Assembly: GCA_051453625.1 (NCBI GenBank)
Contig: JBOZIK010000001.1
Coordinates: 268,938,819-268,962,096, forward strand
DNA: 23,278 nucleotides
Origin: Welwitschia mirabilis
Taxonomy: Eukaryota; Gnetophyta; Gnetopsida; Welwitschiales
Direction of reading: 5' to 3'
Below the pieces are notes generated by a model. The model ran no database searches. It saw only the letters and a list, made by a program, of their open reading frames with translations, and was not told where the DNA came from. Positions 20,591-23,278 of the stretch are shown here, piece by piece. A program made the translations under genes and the position numbers. Each line of letters opens with the position of its first letter. Within the stretch, counting starts at the first letter, position 1.

Positions 20591-20849
20591 TTAAAATACA
20601 AATGTGAGATCTCATATTGTAATAAGCAATATTGTAAAGTATTATTTTTCTTATCCATCTAAGAATATCTCGCAAATAATCTTTTACACCTATACACTTT
20701 CTTTTCTTTGCCATGTTATTATCATATGTTGTTCTTATATTTTTTTTACTTTTTTCAAAATTTAAGTACCAATTAAATGCTTTGGAGCCTTATTAATTTT
20801 CACCTTTTTATTAAATTGGTTTTTCTACTTTCTAAATGGATAATCATTA
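20591..20849. other. CACTA/LTR junction zone
   Basis: AT-rich sequence between the last recognisable TNP2 residues and the start of LTR similarity. Neither the rest of TNP2 nor the U3 repeats of the first LTR can be seen, so both elements look truncated here. Confidence 0.4.
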
Positions 20850-21042
20850 GGGAGGAATCTTCTAAGGTTTTCATGAACATCATGATCATACTCTTAGGAA
20901 TATGTGAAAATCCTAGTGAAACCCTAATGGTGTACTTTCCTTTATAACCAAGCTCTTCAATGTAATTAACAGAGAGAATTATTTTGAAGAAATAAAAATT
21001 TCTGTTTAGGAAACCTTGCTCTTACTCTTCTATTTTTTAACA
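20850..21042 (+). repeat. 5' LTR (right part) of a second copia element
   Basis: 20865-20970 aligns with the LTR at 14868-14980. It has the TATA-like tttataa (20941-20947) and a possible polyadenylation signal (aataaaa, about 20991). It ends in tttaaca just before a primer binding site. The left U3 portion is missing, probably removed at the CACTA junction. Confidence 0.7.
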
Positions 21043-21043
21043 A

Positions 21044-21055
21044 GTGTATTAGAGC
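21044..21055 (+). other. Primer binding site, initiator-Met-tRNA type
   Basis: gtgtattagagc matches 9 of 12 positions of tggtatcagagc, the complement of the initiator methionine tRNA 3' end used by most plant copia elements. It lies one base after a terminal CA at 21041-21042. This orients the second element to the plus strand. Confidence 0.7.
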
Positions 21056-22474
21056 ATTTAGCCTAGGTTTCTTAAGGCTCTTGGAGTTTCTTAGCCATTG
21101 CTAAGATTCTTTAAGCTTCTTATGGCCTTCATCCTCTTTGCTCTTGATCTTGGAGAGCTTGCATGATCTTTACATGCCTTTTGCATGCTTAATTTGCCTA
21201 AAGTTTTATTTGGATCTAGGGTTTTACCTTATATTTACCATTTTTCTTACTGTTTTAAGTAATTTTTATAGGGTTATTTAGCTCTTTTTTTTTAATATGT
21301 TTTTTCTAGTTTTTTGAGTTACTTCATTGCCATCTTTTACTTCTTGTGATACTACTCATGGAGTTTTTGCCATGTGCTATGTATTACTGTAGACACTCTT
21401 TGCTAAAGACATAGCTTTCATAGCTTTTGAAATTTAATCAGTCAATGCTATGATTTTTTCTATTAAAGCATATCACTACCTACATGTCACTAAGTGCATA
21501 CACATAGCAGAGTACTTATACCATTAACTCACACTTGTGATCTTATCCTATAATCTTTACCATTGTCCCTATGCTTGCCCATGTATTGATATTCTCCATG
21601 GTTGTTATCTTATTCCTTTATAAATTTTCCTTTAGCCTGCCTACTAAAATTTGTGATGGTCCTATGTTATTCTCTTATTTTCATGTCAAAAATTTAAAGC
21701 AACAACATTTTGACATTGATCTAGGCTTAGGATTTACCACTTAGTGATGACTGACCTATGTTGTTTTCAAATTAAGGCTTTAATGAATCACAAATTACTT
21801 AGGATTTTATTACTATTAAATAGCTATATAAGGCTTCTAATAGTTGTCCTCCAAGGTTTCTCCACTAGCCTGCTTATCTTTGTGCACCCATGAACATGCA
21901 TCTTGCTAGCCTCCATCAATTATAAACTACTTTAGTATTTTTGTGTGTCTCTCATCTATTATCTTATTATCAACCTACCTTAACACATTTTTCATGACTC
22001 CTCAGTCTGTCTTCTTGTTTATGTTTTCTTACTTTCTAAAATCCTAAAATCTCTTATTACCATTCTTTCAACTACCACTTTACTATCTATTACTAGGCTT
22101 TATCTACTGTCTGCTAACTTCCAAAATTATAGCACTCCTACTACCACTGGCCATTACTCCACTTACCATGGCCACTCTAATGCTCACCTACGAGTCACCC
22201 ATGTTAGTTATAAGTATTGTTTACTAACTATACTACTACAATGATATATTTAAACTCATATTTTACTATTTTTTTGCACATTATTTTTCATTAAATGCTT
22301 TCTTAATGTAGTGACAAACAACTTGATTTGTGAATAGAGAAATCATGAGATGAAATCTTACCCATGGTAAAAAATAAATTCTTTTACAGTTATGATAAAT
22401 TTTGTTCTGGTCTTGTGCAAATGTGGGATCTTAAGCTATTATTCATTTTTTTGGCTTTACTTAGTGCACATGTG
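21056..22474 (+). other. Retrotransposon leader of the second element
   Basis: Untranslated-looking DNA after the primer binding site. The opening has short repeats of ctt.tt.g type (cttaaggctcttggagtttc). A pyrimidine-rich tract fills about 21840-22200. No gag-like frame is found; possible starts such as the one near 21124 stop at once. Confidence 0.5.
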
Positions 22475-23110
22475 TTTATCTAAGCTATTGCTTAGCCATT
22501 ATCCTTTTACACACATAGGACATTTTTAGCTTTTTTCTTATTTTTTAGCCATTTTTTGGGTTTTTAATTTTTTGTGATCTTTTTTACTTATAGGAGCCCA
22601 AAACTCACTCTTCCAAACATTTTTCAGTTCTTTTTCAAGATTTTTTGGTATTTTTATCATTGTTGTAAGTTACTAAACTTTATTTTCTTCTCTTTTTCTC
22701 ATCAAGTCAAGTTTGGGATGTGGAGTCAGATCCAATTGATTTGATTTTTTTTTCTTTATAAGACTCAGCTTTATGTTTTAGATAGATTAATCTTAGTTAA
22801 GATGTTAAAAAAGATCCACTTAGCTTAACTATACCAAATCAAACTTTGTTTTTGCATGTGTTTGTTGTGTGTTTTTTAAGTTTTTTCCAGTTTTTTTACA
22901 TAATAACTTTAAGTTTGTAATTAAAGTTTTAGAAATTGGAAATTACATTCACCATAAATACATGATGTCCTTTACTAATAATAAGTCTTAGTTTGATGAT
23001 GGACAAGGGAAGCCTTACATAGATAGAGATCCGTGTTAGGCTACACTACACTTTGATCTTGTTATATACTCTTTAACTACCTTAAATATGAAATTTGGGC
23101 CATATAGAGA
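22475..23110 (+). repeat. Dispersed repeat, copy 2 (~640 bp)
   Basis: Same-orientation relative of 8821-9457, colinear throughout, ending in the shared cttacatagatagagat.cgtgtta and atttgggccatat(a/g)gaga blocks. It lies in the leader of the second retroelement. Similarity stops at about 23110, well before the window end. Confidence 0.85.
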
Positions 23111-23278
23111 GTGTCACGTTCACATTTTTACTTTTCTTATAAATTTGCAGGTTTATGTTTAATGAAATATTTGAAGAATATTAAATTACTTAGAACCCTA
23201 ATTGTGGTAATTGCTATGTCCTTGAAATGATATATTATTGAGTTGCGATATGAATATCATTTTGTGTAAATGTTTGTA
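23111..23278. other. AT-rich window end
   Basis: Sequence after the dispersed repeat, not similar to what follows copy 1. No feature recognised. Confidence 0.4.

Overview
The window is AT-rich nuclear DNA from a flowering plant. The evidence is a broken copy of a plant-specific LONGIFOLIA/TRM gene, a Ty1/copia retrotransposon and a plant-type CACTA (En/Spm) transposon. No bacterial gene or operon structure is present. The sequence does not allow a species call. Three runs of N (1606-2039, 3469-4153, 15005-15014) mark it as a draft assembly. No intact protein-coding gene could be supported; nearly everything recognisable is a decayed relic.

Layout. (1) 1-1412: AT-rich DNA with small simple repeats. 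(2) 1413-4981, minus strand: a LONGIFOLIA1/2-like (TON1-recruiting-motif, TRM) pseudogene. It has in-frame stops, an internal gap, and a duplicated exon carrying the family's QPSPVSVLD signature. The C-terminal domain is not found. (3) 5355-5622: a GC-richer 31-bp minisatellite just upstream of the pseudogene. (4) 5623-9760: non-coding DNA with two separate inverted repeats (arms 6147-6288/7509-7650 and 8406-8563/9546-9703). The second pair encloses a tRNA-promoter-like segment and a ~640-bp dispersed repeat that recurs at 22475-23110. (5) 10324-15004, plus strand: a decayed Ty1/copia element with gag-like, protease, integrase, reverse transcriptase and RNase H pieces in copia order, then an LTR with a tandem-repeat U3-like part. 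The assembly breaks inside or at the end of this LTR. (6) 15015-20590, minus strand: a decayed CACTA element with a TNP2-type transposase (TNP2, DUF4218, DUF4216 regions) followed downstream by a Ptta/En-Spm (Transposase_24-like) second protein. (7) 20850-23278, plus strand: the end of a second LTR related to the first, a methionine-tRNA-type primer binding site at 21044-21055, and more than 2.2 kb of leader running off the window.

Taken together this is a pericentromeric-like or intergenic graveyard. A gene fragment lies beside nested transposons, with the copia and CACTA relics arranged convergently around a scaffold gap. The most noteworthy items are the duplicated LONGIFOLIA exon, the LTR-CACTA-LTR sandwich, the repeated 33-40 bp motif in the LTR, and the two long inverted repeats of unknown class. 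No convincing new biological system was seen.
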